Below, one piece after another: positions 1 to 12,663 of a stretch of 64,000 nucleotides of DNA. The stretch comes from Protopterus annectens (lineage: Eukaryota; Chordata; Ceratodontiformes; Protopteridae): the NCBI RefSeq assembly GCF_019279795.1, contig NC_056749.1, forward strand, positions 580,190,006 to 580,254,005, written 5' to 3'. Position numbers and translations under genes: made by a program. The first letter of the stretch is position 1; the number at the start of each line of letters is the position of its first letter. The notes under the pieces are model-generated. The model searched no databases. It had not been told where the DNA came from and worked only from the letters and a program-made list of their open reading frames with translations.

Positions 1-1590
1 TGGTATGTCAGCATCTTATCAGTTATACAACACCAGAATGTCTAACTGGTATGTCAGCATATTATCAGTTATACAACACCAGAATGTCTAATTGGTATGT
101 CAACTTTTTTCCATTATACGATACCGTAAGGTCTAACTGGTATGTCAACATCTTATAAGTTATACAACACCAGAATGTCTAACTGGCATGTCAGCATATT
201 TTCAGTTATACAACACCAGAATGTCTAATTGGTATGTCAACATCTTATCAGTTATACAACACCAGAATGTCTAATTGGTATGTCAACATCTTATCAGGTA
301 TACAAAACTGTAATATATACCTGGTATGTCAACATCTTATCAGTTATACAACACCAGAATGTCTAACTGGTATGTCAGCATCTTTTCAGTAATACAACCC
401 CAGAATGTCTAACTGGTATATCAACATCTTATCAGTTATACAACACCAGAATGTCTAATTGGTATGTCAACATCTTATCAGGTATACAACATCAGAATGT
501 CTAACTGGTATATCAACATCTTATCAGTTATACAACACCAGAATGTCTAATTGGTATATCAACATCTTATCAGTTATACAACACCGGAATGTCTAACTGG
601 TATGTCAGCATCTTTTCAGTAATACAACCCCAAAATGTCTAATTGGTATGTCCACATCTTATCAGGTATACAACATCAGAATGTCTAACTGGTATATCAA
701 CATCTTATCAGTTATACAACATTGGAATGTCTAACTAGTATGTCAACATCTTATCAATTATGCAACACAGGAATATTTAACTGGTATATCAACATCTTAT
801 CAGTTATACAGCACCAGAATGTCTAACTGGTATGTCAACATCTTATCAGTTATACAACACCAGAATGTCTAACTGATATGTCAACATCTTATCAGTTATA
901 CAACACTAGAATGGCTAACTGGTATGTGAACATCTTATCAGTTATACAACACCAGAATGTCTAACTGGTATGTCAACATCTTATCAGTTATACAACACCA
1001 GAATGTCTAACTGGTATGTCAACATCTTATCAGTTATACAACACCAGAATGTCTAACTGGTATGTCAACATCTTATCAGTTATAAACTAGAATGTCTAAC
1101 TGGTATGTCAACATCTTATCAGTTATACAACACCGGAATGTCTAACTGGTATACTAACATCTTATCAGTTATACAACACCAGAATGTCTAATTGGTATAT
1201 CAACATCTTATCAGTTATACAACAGCAGAATGTCTAACTAGTACGTCATCTTATCAGTTATACAGCACTAGAATGTCTAACTGGTATATCAACATCTTAT
1301 CGGTTTTACAACACCGGAATGTCTAACTGGTATGTCAAAATCTTATCGGTTATACAACACCGGAATGTCTAACTGGTATGTCAACATCTTGTCGGTTATA
1401 CAACAGTGGAATGTCTAACTTGTATGTCAACATATTTTCAATTATACAACACCAGAATGTCTTACTGGTATATCAACATCTTATTCGTTATACAACACCG
1501 GAATGTCTAACTGGTATATCAACATCTTATCAGTTATACAACACTAAAATGTCTAACTGGTATGTCAACATCTTATCAGTTAAATATTCC
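1..1590. repeat. 46-bp minisatellite array
   Basis: About 34 head-to-tail copies of a 46-bp unit, roughly TGGTATGTCAGCATCTTATC followed by AGTTATACAACACCAGAATG and TCTAAC. Copies differ by point changes (CCAG/CCGG, GTCAA/ATCAA) and a few small indels. The array starts at or before the window edge, so its full length is unknown. The unit is not a multiple of 3, so open frames through it change register and are not genes. No transposon flank is visible. Confidence 0.97.
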
Positions 1591-1837
1591 ATATCACATG
1601 CAACTGACTGCAATAATTATCTGCTTATCAGTAGTGTGAACTTTTAAGAAGGTACACTTATGCCGATTAGTGATGTTAATACTGTCCATTTAGCATTTTC
1701 TCCTTGGAAATATAAGGTACTGCATGTAGCTGAATTCATAATTCTGTAGGTCTACAGAGAAAACATTGCATGTTAACATATTCTTAAAATATACACATAT
1801 AAAGACTCTATTTATAAAATCCAAATTAACAGGCTTA

Positions 1838-1845
<8 letters not shown>

Positions 1846-1902
<57 letters not shown>
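1846..1902. repeat. (AT)n microsatellite
   Basis: An uninterrupted TA dinucleotide run preceded by a short A run. The open frame across it, rich in Ile and Tyr, is an artefact of the repeat. Confidence 0.97.
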
Positions 1903-1906
<4 letters not shown>

Positions 1907-2280
1907 CATACTGTGTTAAAAATCCAAACAATTAAGGGTGTACTAAACACAAATGTGTACTGAACTCTTAATGAGTATAAAAGATTCATCTCTAATGCTC
2001 TGCCTCCATTTCTGTGGATGAATCACTGAAACAAGTACAAATGCAAATATTTTTTTAACCAATGATGGGTCTCATAATAATGAAAAACAATAAAATGTAA
2101 AATGATTAAACACACCTAAACCTAAAAGATTTATATTCTACAGTAAGAGTCTTTAACTATGTAATATGTGAATACATCCCGGTCATCAGTTCACATACCA
2201 AAAAAATGAAATGCTGCCAACTAGTTATCCAGTTTGTTTCAGAACCGAAACTATTTTTCGATTAGTAAGTGTAAGCCTGC

Positions 2281-2428
2281 CCTGATTCCAAAAGTCTCGC
2301 TCTTGGTGTACTTGGCCTGCACAGGAGTTTGTTACTTAATTGAAAGTAAGTTTTTTTTTTTGACTCAGGGCAGGCTTACATTAAATTAAGTCACACTGAG
2401 AGCAAGTCTTTTGGAATTTGGCATCAGG
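2281..2428. repeat. Short inverted repeat, MITE-like, copy 1
   Basis: The left arm (CCTGATTCCAAAAGTCTCGC) pairs imperfectly with the right arm (GAGAGCAAGTCTTTTGGAAT, then TTGGCATCAGG). A similar structure lies at 6207-6324, and both contain a central AAGTCAC block. Two related copies suggest a small non-autonomous DNA element. No target duplication was found, so the family is not assigned. Confidence 0.45.
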
Positions 2429-3752
2429 TTTTAGTAAAATATCTGAAAGGGATAAAAACACAGTAAGCCAGCAACATCACCAGTTGTACGTACATAGGAA
2501 GACTAATGCAAGACAAGTTATAAATGCTAATCAACTGGTATAAATGAAGGATATCAAGAGATTATTTTTTGTTGAATCTCTTTTCACTCAAAACATCAGA
2601 CTTAATAACATAATAGTTTATAAAATAAAATATACCACACAAAATGTAAACATTTTGGAAACACATAAATCCAAGACCATAAGGCATATAGGCTGTATAC
2701 ATTATTTATAACATTATTTGAATAACAGAACCATACAGTGATGGAAAGCAGGATTATTGTTTGTGTGATAATTATTGTAAAGATAGGTGAAGGCTGCCAG
2801 CCTAGCCAGATAGAATTTTGTAAATAATTCTGTCATTTGTAAGTATTAATATAAGTCACAGGCTTGTTCTCTTAAATGGAAGAAAATGCTGTTAAATGTG
2901 GAACTGCAACAATGTAACAAAAGTGCACTCTGCTGTAGGAAAAATGATAAGTCAAGCATTGTGTAATTGTTTGATGTCAAAACTCGGAGCCAAAATTTCT
3001 AAATGAAGGAATTCTTCCTATTGTTTTGAGGCCAGAGTTAATGGCTAGAATTTACATGTATAATTTCTTTTATTGCTCTGGCTTTCTGACCAGCTGCAAG
3101 ATCAAAGGGGCTATTAACCTCCGGGTTTCTGTTAGCCTGGGAAAACAGAAAATTGTTAAGAATTATGTAATGTGAAGCAGCATTGTGTTATCAATTTAAA
3201 GAGAGAGAATCGGAAAGCATTTTGCATTTGTTCTTGAGAACATCCAACTCACCAGCACTGCCTATGTTCTATATTTAAGTTTATTTTAGAACTGTGTTTT
3301 CTCTTAGATATAGCTAGGAAATAGATATATTAGATTAGTCTTTTTTCTGTATTGATGTCAGAACTTTTCTACTGTATTATGTTAAGTATTCCTCTGTGAT
3401 CTCTGAACTCTTGACTAGCACTATGTAATTAGAAGTATTGTCTTGTGTTTTTATTATTTATTATTAAATATTTTTAAACCTTTCAACTGTGGCTGTTTTG
3501 TGTAGAGATAGTTTAAGCTCTAGAGTACATTGCATGTATATAGTGATACTGTCCAAGTCACTGAAAATAAGCCTTGACTGTTCATAGGTGCACTTACCAT
3601 TTGGATAATAAGATTGCACAGTTATAATTGGACACCCTCTGTTAAGGACCTTTTTAGTAGCTGATATTAGTGGGTGGTGGCAGCTGGTACTACCTTTTAG
3701 ACTGGGCAGAAAGGGGGCCCAGCTGGAGAATCTGTGCCAGCCTTCCCCAAGA

Positions 3753-3755
<3 letters not shown>
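2429..3755. other. No feature recognised
   Basis: AT-rich DNA without coherent reading frames, RNA genes or recognisable transposon motifs. Confidence 0.5.
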
Positions 3756-3756
<1 letters not shown>

Positions 3757-3799
<43 letters not shown>

Positions 3800-3811
3800 A
3801 CTCATATCTCA

Positions 3812-3894
<83 letters not shown>
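3757..3894. repeat. (GT)n microsatellite, two blocks
   Basis: Two GT runs (about 3757-3794 and 3814-3894) separated by a short AT-containing spacer. Open frames here encode only Cys-Val or Thr-His runs and are artefacts. Confidence 0.97.
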
Positions 3895-3896
<2 letters not shown>

Positions 3897-4269
3897 AGCT
3901 ACATGGGCAAGGACATGAAGCACTGGTTGGACAGAAAAGGTGCTGGAGGGTTTAGCTTGTCCACTAGGCTGAGATTTGGACCTTATAGCTGTGCCAGTGA
4001 GGAGTCTTATTGGGGATCTGGAGAGAAAGGGAGAAACCAGCCCCAGACTGACTGTGATCTCTGTGTGTTCTTAAGGGAAATTGTACTTTACTGTGTGTTT
4101 ATTTGTTATCCTTCCCTATGTGGATACCCCTCACTGGTGTTAGTGGTGAGGATTGAGGATCCTTGATTGTTGAGCCAGTGCACGTGTGTCACAATTGTTA
4201 TAGTTTTACTAATCATAGAAAATAAATGCAACACATGACAATTACAACATCAGAAGCACTGTACCAGCT

Positions 4270-5535
4270 TCTAGAAAGTGACTCAGTAGATTGCTAAAAG
4301 AAGCTATATCCGGTTGCAAGGCAAAGACAGAAAGATAAAGAAGATAGTCAGACAACCATATTAAGGGATGCAAGCAACAACCTGCTCAACATTCCACAGA
4401 AAGGAGTACTTCAAGCAACTTCTGAATGAAGAAAACCACAGAGAAGCTGTACTGCCCTAGACACAGCCTATGATGAAGGAATAGGAGGAGGATCCCACTA
4501 AAGAAAAATTAAGACAGCACAAAAGAAAAAGAGGTGAGGGAAAGCATCAGATGAGGGCACAGCAGATAAAATAAAGATGCTGGAGGAGATAAGGGGAAAT
4601 AGCTCCCAAGGATATTCAAAGCAATATGGAGAGCGAAGCATATCCAAGGTGACAAGATAATAAGCACACTAGTGCCAGTGTTCAAAAACAAAGGGGATAT
4701 TCACAACTATGGCAGTATAGAGATACCAGACTCCTGTCACACAGCATGAAAGTTCTGGAGATGGCGACTGATAAATGAGTGTGTAGAGTAGTGGAAAGTA
4801 ATATGGGATATGAGCAGTTCTGATTCAGTTCAGGATGCACCACAACTAACCCAATGTTTGCAGTGAGACAGGTAAATGAGGAGAAGCTAGGGATGTGGAG
4901 AGAGTCTAACCTGGCATTTCTAGAAAAGGAGAAAGCATATGACAAGAAAGAAGATTTGGGCAGTCCTGCTGTGCTTTCAAGTCACTGAAACACTGGCAGA
5001 ATTAGTGCAAGCTATGTACAAGGACCCAATGACTCAAGTATGAACAGTGTTCCTTTTCTCAGAGGGTTTCCTAGTTGCAGTGGGTGGGAATCAGTGTTTA
5101 GCTCTGAGCCCACTGCTGTTCATTCTGGTGATGGGCTTTATTACAAAACCTGGTCAGTAAAGGCATAGTAGTTGAGGAGGCTAGAGGTGATGGAGATGAG
5201 GTGCCTGAGATGGGTTGTAGGATGTACATTATGGGACAGACAGCTCTAATCACAGAGAAAGTCAAAGACAACAGATTACTGTGTTTAGGGCACATGCAGA
5301 AAAGAAGATGGTAAAGATGATTTGAAACAGAAAGGAAGAAAGCAAGAGGAAACAAGGGCATTCAAAGAGGTGGATGGATTGTGCAAGAGAAGACCTGCAA
5401 CAATCAGACGTAAATGTCGAAGAAGGTAGGAGAGTAGCACTGAATTGAGAAAGAAATGGAGACAGCTGATACAACACCTTGACCCCATGCAAAAAAATGA
5501 GAAAAAAAGGGTTGTTGTTGTTGATGATGATGAAT
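4270..5535 (+). mobile_element. RTE-like LINE remnant with 3' end
   Basis: Plus-strand translation in shifting frames gives pieces of a non-LTR reverse transcriptase. VPVFKNKGDIHNYGS lies near 4670, where RTE-type enzymes have a PIFKNKGD block. A decayed AYD-type segment is near 4930, and ELVQAMYKDPMTQV near 4995 resembles the block before the catalytic loop. The C-terminal coda near 5285-5500 (LGHMQKRR, GGWIVQEKTCNN, PHAKK) resembles the end of RTE-like ORFs. It is followed by a TTG/GAT triplet tail at 5511-5535. Many stops and frameshifts mean it is old and dead. The clade is judged by eye. Confidence 0.6.
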
Positions 5536-5539
5536 AAGG

Positions 5540-6200
5540 TACCATATTAGATATAATGCTGTTTTTTTCTCAAATTTCTTGCATTAACATTTTATGTAAT
5601 GATAATCACAAAAAGATATAATACTATTATTACCGAGAGCATTTGCAATAAGCAAGACATCTGGATATCAGCACTCTCAGTGGATAACTATTTATAAGGA
5701 GATTAATTATCATAAAAAAGATGCATGAAAACAAATGGTACATGTATCAAAGCTGAACACTAGATAAAAGGAAAAGATTAATAAAAAAATGCATCAGATG
5801 CACACAAGTATAGAATGAAGTCACCATGTGCAGTCTGAGCTCGCAGAACTGATTAAAAAGACCAGATGTCACTGATTGTAACTTGGCTGTATCATTCTGA
5901 GAATTTCACATTACATGATATAGAGTTTGGTTTACTGCAAAAAAATACTGAAAAACATTCCTTTCCCTTCTGCTGATCTATACTTGGGACTATTACAAGT
6001 GAAGGAGACGTTAAAAAGGATGTGTTATGTACTTCACTGCCCTTTATTACTAGCTACCACATAACCATTAAGACCATATAATGCATCAGAATTAACTATT
6101 TTTGATAAATACAGCTGGTGATCAAACAAGATTTAATTTGGGGTTGGCTTTGCATTTAAAACCTTAAAAATTCAGCTTCCTTTGTGGCAAATATTAGACA
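5540..6200. other. No feature recognised
   Basis: AT-rich DNA with nothing supported on either strand. Confidence 0.5.
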
Positions 6201-6206
6201 TGGTGT

Positions 6207-6324
6207 CAGATTCTAAAAGACTTGCCCTGGCTATAAATTATTTAGTCTGGTGTGAAACCTATCTCTAAAGCAAGCTTATACCAGAGTAAGTCACTTCTAC
6301 TGACAGCAAATCTTTTAAAATCTG
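6207..6324. repeat. Short inverted repeat, MITE-like, copy 2
   Basis: CAGATTCTAAAAGACTTG at the left pairs with AGCAAATCTTTTAAAATCTG at the right. An internal AGTAAGTCACTT block resembles the centre of the copy at 2281-2428. Likely the same small non-autonomous family. No clear target duplication. Confidence 0.45.
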
Positions 6325-6828
6325 TCCATTACTCTTAAATCGCTCGTTTTGAGGTCAGCTACAGTTGAACAGCATAATTCAAGGTACAGTGACATTACTG
6401 ATTCCTGGTGTTTGATAGAAATTGAAGAATAGTTCAATTAAGGAAGAAAACTGAGTAGTTACTGACAATCCCTGCAGAGCAATATGGCAGATGGTGCTAG
6501 GACAGTGCTGCATACTGAAAGCTTCCAAGTGAAAATACCGGTAGAAGTCTTGGCTAAAGAACCTTGAAGAACATCCAAGGCAGAGTTTGACTGTGGAACA
6601 CAGAAGGTAACTGTTAAGTTGGATTGCTGTACTGCAGGGGCCAAAGAAAGAGATGCTGAAATAGCAGAGGCACTGACCTCATATGCCTATCACTGAAGAA
6701 CTGAAGAAAGAACATAAAGAGTGCAGTGTCAGAGATGGAACTGTTTAAGGAGAAACAGACTCACCAGGAAGCCTGAACTACTTACTGGTGTGCCAGACAA
6801 TGGAGGGCACAACTTAATGATTTACATA

Positions 6829-7071
6829 CAGTGGATATAAAAAGTATACACACCCATATTAAAATGCCATGTTTTTGTGATATAAAAAAATGAGACCACA
6901 ATAAATCATTTCAAAACTTTTCCCACCTTTAATGTGACCTATAACCTGTACACTTCAATTGAAAAACAAGCAAATCTGTTAAGGGAAAAAAATATAAAAA
7001 ATAAAAAATGTACAATAAGCTGGTTCCATATGTGTGCACACCCTTAAACTAATACTTTGTTGAAGCACCTT
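6829..7071. repeat. Left terminal inverted repeat of Tc1 element
   Basis: Inverted partner of 8210-8444, readable from the CAGTGG terminus through GTTGAAGCACCTTTT. It includes the shared blocks GTGACCTATAACCTGTACA and GTGTGCACACCCTTAAACTA. Arms are diverged by scattered substitutions. Confidence 0.92.
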
Positions 7072-8092
7072 TTTTTTTTTTAATTACAACATTCAGTCTT
7101 CTTGGGTAGGAGTCTATCAGTATGGCACATCTTGACTTGGCAATATTTGCCCACTCTTCCTTGCAAAAGCACTCCAGATCTGTCAGATTGCAAGGGCATC
7201 TATTGTGCACAGCCATCTTCAGACCACCCCACAGATTTTCATTTGGATTTAGGTCTGGGCTGTGGCTGGGCCATTTCAAAACTTTAATTTTCTTCTGGTG
7301 AAGCCATTGCTTTGTTGATCTGGATGTATGCTTGGGGTCATTTTCATGCTGAAAATTGAAATGCCTCTTCATCTTCAGCTTTTTAACAGACGCCTGAAGG
7401 TTTTGGGCCAAAAATGACTGGTATTTGGAACTGTTCATAATTTCCTCCACCTAGACTAAAGCCCCAGCTCTAGATGAAGAAAAGCAACCCCAATCCATGA
7501 TACTTCCACCACCATGCTTCACCATGGGGATTTTGTTCTTTTGGTGATGCGATGTGTTGTTTTTGCACCAAACGTACCTTTTGGAATTGTGGCCAAAAGG
7601 TTCAACCTTGGTCTCATCAGACCATAACAAATTTTCCCACATGCTTTTGGGAGACATGATGTATTGTTTTGCAAATTTTAGCCAGGTCTGGATGTTTTTT
7701 TGTGTAAGAAAAGGCTTCCATCTTGCAAGCCTACCCCATAGTCCAGACATATAGAGAATACTGAAGATTGTTGTCACATGTAGTACACAACCAGTACTTG
7801 CCAGAAATTCCTGCAGCTCCTTCAGTGTTTCTGTAGGTCTCTTGGCAGCCTCCCTGACCAGTTTTCTTCTTGTCTTTTCATCAATTTTGGAGGGACATCC
7901 AGTTCTTTGCAATGTCACTGTTGTGCCATATTTTCTCCACTTTTTGATGACTGTCTTCACTGTGTTCCATGGTTTATCCAATGCTGTGGACATTTTTGTA
8001 TACCCTTCTCCTGACTGATGCCTTTCAACAATGAGATCCCTTTGATGCTTTGGAAGGTCTCTGTGAAACATGGCTTTTGCTGTAGAAGGCAA
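7049..8092 (-). pseudogene. Tc1-family transposase with one stop codon
   Basis: The frame runs from ATG at 8092 to 7049, about 347 codons, typical for Tc1. An in-frame TAG at 7451-7453 (codon 214) splits it into 213 and 133 residues. An N-terminal helix-turn-helix region (about residues 1-110) has KWRKYGTTVTLQRTGCPSK. The first catalytic Asp is D159 in LLWSDETKVE. The second position, normally Asp in a QDNDPKHTS-type motif, reads QHENDPKHTS, so it is Glu (E250). The third residue is E285 in SPDLNPNENLW, leaving the 34-residue spacing intact. With the stop and the D-to-E change it should be inactive. It would have cut and pasted the element at TA sites. Confidence 0.95.
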
Positions 8093-8209
8093 CTGAGTAA
8101 ATGTCAGGAAAATCCTACTTGGACAGCTGAACTTTATTTGGGCTTAATCAGAGTCTCTTTAATTGATGGCAGGTGTGTACCCAAGAAAGCTGAATGCTGT
8201 AATTAAAGC

Positions 8210-8444
8210 AAAAGGTGCTTCAACAAAATATTAGTTTAAGGGTGTGCACACTTATGCAACCAGCTTATTGTATGTTTTTTATATTTTTCCCCTAACAGAT
8301 TTGTTTGTTTTTCAATTGAATTGTACAGGTTATAGGTCACATTAAAGGTGGGAAAAGTTTTGAAATGATTTATTGTGGTCTCATTTTTTATATCACAAAA
8401 ACCTGGCATTTTAACAGGTGTGTGTACACTTTTTATACCCATTG
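8210..8444. repeat. Right terminal inverted repeat of Tc1 element
   Basis: Complement of 6829-7071, from AAAGGTGCTTCAACA to the CCCATTG terminus, followed by the TA target. Confidence 0.92.
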
Positions 8445-8446
8445 TA

Positions 8447-10490
8447 TCCAAGAAACAGGCTAGAAGGACCAAACTGCTTGTTAACCAAAGACAGCCTGAG
8501 CGCAAAGACAAATCAGTCTGCTGGGCATGTTTCTAGCTAGAATACTTAGCTTAGACTAATATTAGTATATTCCAATATCTTTAAGATAAAAGACTAGATA
8601 TTGCCATTGCTTTGGTGACTTAGTAAACAATGCAAGATTGATGGCAATATACATATTTTTGGTACTGATGAGTTTGCATATTCATTAACAAAAGGAACAA
8701 TTTTTGGTCTCCAACAAATAATGTGACTGAGAAACTTAAAAATTCATGTTTTATCCATGTGTACTTCCCACAGAGATTGACTCATTGATTGATTGATTTA
8801 ATTTTTGGATTTGCAGAATGTTCTGATTGCTGTATAAGAATATGAAAAGACAGGAAATGAAAACAGAATGATAATTATTTTTGGTGGGGAAAACAAATCA
8901 TAAGAGTTCAACAACACATAAACTAAATGCACTTCCAAGGCCTTACAAGCAGTATAAAAAGCGGGGGCAGCAAGATGGAAAATTGTAAACAGGGGTACAT
9001 ATGATGATCTAATTGTAAGCTTTGTTGTCAGTGATGGCATTAAATTATTATTATTTACACTCATGTTTTGGTAAGAAATTTAGTTTCATTCTTAAATCTG
9101 TGCCTCAGAAAGTTTGGTGGGGGTGCCTATAGTTCTTTTTAGACTCATTGAGTACTAAGATCTCAGTCTGCATAGAGGTTAAATAAAACTTAATACATTA
9201 TAGCTAGTTAGTCAAGTGTTTCATAACAGCATTACATTGTATGAAATTACCAGATACATTGTAAGTGCACAAAAGTAAGTGCTAATAATACAGCTAAAGT
9301 TTCCGCAACTAGTCAATGTGTGCAAGAAATTTAACATATGCTGTACTTGGAAATACTGATTTAAATGTTAATGTAGTATCATATTTCATGTTGTTCTTTA
9401 TTAGATTGTACTACATGAAGTGTGAGTTTTTGGGTAAGGAATTACAGTGCATTTCTAAACACATGGCTTGTGGGAACATCTTCTTAGACTCGGGAGGGAA
9501 TAAGATCTCAACTTGTGCTGATGTAGGATAAAGCTAAAGAGTTCATAAGAGTTAGCAGAAAATTACAAGTAATATAATTACCAGACATAAAGCAGATCTG
9601 AAAACACATAGATGATGTATGATAATAATAATAATAATCTATTTGAAGTTTTAGGAATGATATAAAGCTTGAAAGAAGTTAAGGATGGCACATGGGGTAA
9701 ATGTTGATTTAAATTTTAATCATAGAAAGCCAGGCCAGCTCTAATGATATACAGGGATAAAGCCCTAACCACAGTCTAGGTGACCTGAATTTGATTAGAT
9801 GCCCAGACACTTTTGGAGTCAAAGAATAATGATGCTCTGCCTTGTTCACTTCCTCAAGAGGAAGGGATGGGGGATAACATGTTGGAGGAGATGGGCCTTG
9901 CTTTGTGAGCCTAGTATATACTGTGGCTCTCAAAAGGCTGCTGGGTCAGGTAAGAGTGCAGATCATGGAAGACATTGCCACCCATGTCAGATACACACCT
10001 TATGGCCATGCCTCATACACACATAACATATAACAATACATTGACATGCTAGAGAGATAGTTACGCCCCCCCCCCCAATGAGCAGCAATGGTAGCTCCCA
10101 GGCCTCCTCTCCTCCAGTAGTACTATGTTCTGTTCAGTCCAAGAACTGGATAATCCTATTTCAAAGGGATTAAACATCCAGGTACAAAAAGCTTAAAAAG
10201 AAATCCACAAATTGAGGAGAGTGAACATAGAAGGGCCACATTGACATACGGGGAATAACCATCAACCAAAGACAGTATTCCTGCTAAAAAGAAATGATAT
10301 ATTAGAATGCTATGCTTTAATTTGCCTCCATTAGAATATGTTAATGGGAGAAGGGACTATGTGTTATAGGTTCAACTGTTTTCACACAAAGAGGATATAA
10401 CAGTGCTGGAGTTTTAAATAAATCACTGGTGAGAATGACTGGGGGGGACAGCACTGGCACCTAGTAAGGAGGAGTGTGTACTTGCTTTCT
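8447..10490. other. No gene; possible old SINE near 9.73 kb
   Basis: AT-rich, without coherent coding. A segment near 9735-9800 (GGATAAAGCCCTAACCACAG, then TCTAGGTGACCTG) resembles 11765-11800 (AATAAAGCTCTGACTACAAT, then CCAGGTGACC). They may be two old copies of one short repeat, but boundaries cannot be set. A short AAT run lies near 9625 and a C run near 10066. Confidence 0.4.
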
Positions 10491-10494
10491 TCCT

Positions 10495-11095
10495 TCCTTT
10501 TCAGCAGCTGGAGAGACCACAGAGGTTTCTGACCAAGAGAATTCAATGACTCCAAAACAAGACCTATATGGAAAGACTGAACAACCTGTCACTGTACTTT
10601 GTGTCCTACAGGCTGCTGAGAGGCAACCTGTGCCTGGCCTACAGAGGACTCTCTGACCCTGTCCTAATGGAAATGCTGCACATCCGCAAATCAAATGGGA
10701 CAAGAGTGACTCCCTCCAGAGATCTCAAACTAGCCTGTGACTTAAACAAATCATGCTGGAGAAACAGATACCTCTCCCAGAGACTGACACTATTCTGGAA
10801 TAAACTCCCAATTCACATAAAGCAGAGCTCCCCAATGACTCTGTTTAAGCACAACATGGACAAATGGATGCAAGACCATAAATTCACCCCTAGGGTGGCA
10901 CCCATGTCCCTCATGGACAGGGGCAACCTGTGCTGATCATAGATTCACTCTGCAAACAATCAAACCATCAAACAATGGTCACTTAGGGAACCATCTAACA
11001 ATGGTCAATTAAGGAACATGGATTTTACATGGCTAGGCTTGTAAAGGCCCTAGGGCCAATAGCCTAGTAACCTCCTATGAACCTTTGTTATCAAA
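10495..11095 (+). mobile_element. CR1 LINE, 3' fragment
   Basis: The translated 3' end of ORF2 includes YRLLRGNLCLAYRGLSDPVL, LACDLNKSCWRNRYLSQRL and FWNKLPIHIKQSSPMTLF, matching the C-terminus of the CR1 copies at 33.4-34.7 and 38.6-41.6 kb. The UTR with GGCTAGGCTTGTAAAGGCCC and AGCCTAGTAACCTCCTATGA follows. It is 5'-truncated to about 600 bp, as is usual for CR1. Two frames carry the coding remnant, so at least one frameshift is present. Confidence 0.88.
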
Positions 11096-11099
11096 GAAT

Positions 11100-12655
11100 A
11101 ACATTACAGACAAAAGTCTGTCTGGCAAGCTGGGTGAGTTTACATGTTTGAACATTTCTAAATAGTTGATTTTACTGTTTGTTAATTGCTGAGCTATGTT
11201 TTGGGATAGAAGATTAAATATAGTAAGAGTACAGTAGCTGTTACAAATTTTGACCAAACGTTGTGCTTGCTTTAGGAGGTCTGTTACAGAAGAAATTGTT
11301 TATAAAAGATGGATGAACCTCATAACATGGAATGTCAACTGGATGGTCCATTTAGCACAAAGAAAGATGAAATTTTGCTAACTGCAGAACCTGACATCTT
11401 GAATAATGGTATTAAAAGAAACTCATATGCATAATGAAGTGATTAAATGTTATTGGTCATGGGAGGTGTAGCTTCATTATTTCAAATTGTAAGCAGGTGA
11501 GGGGCAAGTTGAACCCTGACTTTGCAGGATTCAGGCAATTAAACTGAGAATACGTTTCAAGAGATTTGACATAATCAGCAGGGAGACATGGCAAATTGGG
11601 ATTTATTTAAATTATGGAAAAAAAAAGATTAATTGTCAGATTTGCATATGTACCTGATGTACCAGTACAGGAAGAAGTTGAAAAAGAGAGGTTTTGCATA
11701 GGAAATACACATTTAAGCAAAATGGTTGCCTGGATTATTAAGTTTTATCCTGTTCCTGTGGAATGCAGTAATAAAGCTCTGACTACAATCCAGGTGACCA
11801 AGTCCAGTTAGTAGCTCATGCACTGGAAGGAAGGGTTAGATACCCAGGTAGGGGTGAGCAGCCATTGGAAGATTGCCCAAATTGAGGTGCTAGAGGAGGC
11901 TAGCACTACTGCACTGCTTGCCCCCTACTGGTCAAGTGAAAGAACGTCAATATGCAGCTATGAGAAGCATTTGAAGTATATGCTGCATAAGACAGGAGGT
12001 AGTACATGGGTAGAACAAGATGAGCCCTTTGGAAGTCTAATTAAAAAAATGGCACTATACCACTGGATGGGTGCTATGAATAACTTGCATGACTTCCATA
12101 CTGACCATTCCTTAGCACAGGATTCCTAGGTCCAGTTAGTGAGGAATCATTTGGTTTGGGGTGGTCATATGGGACTAAAAAAAAAATCAATATTTTTATA
12201 ATTCTCCAGAGAATGAATCAGTCAGATTGAGGCAGCATGTAGCCCAATGAATCACCACAAGAATTTTAGCAAGGATTCGATAATAACCACAGAGCTGTTT
12301 CACCAGTATAATTTTTTTAACTCTCTTTTGTCCTCCCGCACAACTGATCATCACTGACCCCAGGGTCTCTCCTTGGCTGCAGAATCTTCCCACCCCTCCT
12401 CACTCCCCTGGACTACCTCTGAATTAAGACTGTGGCTGGCAAGGAAGCTGAGACCTGCTTGAATATCATCATAGTGTTGCTGCTGCCGTGGGAATGGCTT
12501 ACCTATTTATACCTATTTTTGTATGAGGGTGGGATGTGCAATAGGCCAGCACTGGACCATCCCTCATTTCCATCAGGGACCTAAGCAGGATCTTCTGCCC
12601 ACAGTCAGGCAGCAGTTTGCTGCTACTTATCTGGTCTCAAGCAGGCAAACTGAAC
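11100..12655. other. No gene recognised
   Basis: No coherent coding on either strand. The short repeat shared with the 9.73-kb region lies near 11765-11800. Confidence 0.45.
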
Positions 12656-12663
12656 TGTTACAT

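Larger units (their letters stand above)
6829..8444 (-). mobile_element. Tc1/mariner transposon, complete ends
   Basis: A 1616-bp element beginning CAGTGGATATAAAAAGT and ending with the near complement, flanked by TA at 6827-6828 and 8445-8446, the Tc1 target site. The inverted repeats are about 235-240 bp long. It carries one transposase gene on the minus strand with one internal stop. Length, TA target and DD34E spacing all fit the Tc1 group. A decayed relative lies at 42607-44189. Confidence 0.95.

Noticed and set aside
1..1590. Possible CRISPR array
   Set aside because: Head-to-tail units without unique spacers, in vertebrate-type DNA; it is a minisatellite.
1378..1647. 89-codon open frame with repeated tyrosine-rich motif
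   Set aside because: Lies in the 46-bp minisatellite; the unit is not a multiple of 3 and no gene context exists.
3690..4166. Open frames encoding Cys-Val or Thr-His runs
   Set aside because: Produced by the GT microsatellite; the same happens at 51.2, 53.9, 54.5 and 60.7 kb.
10460..10703. Minus-strand 80-codon frame
   Set aside because: Antisense to the CR1 3' fragment.
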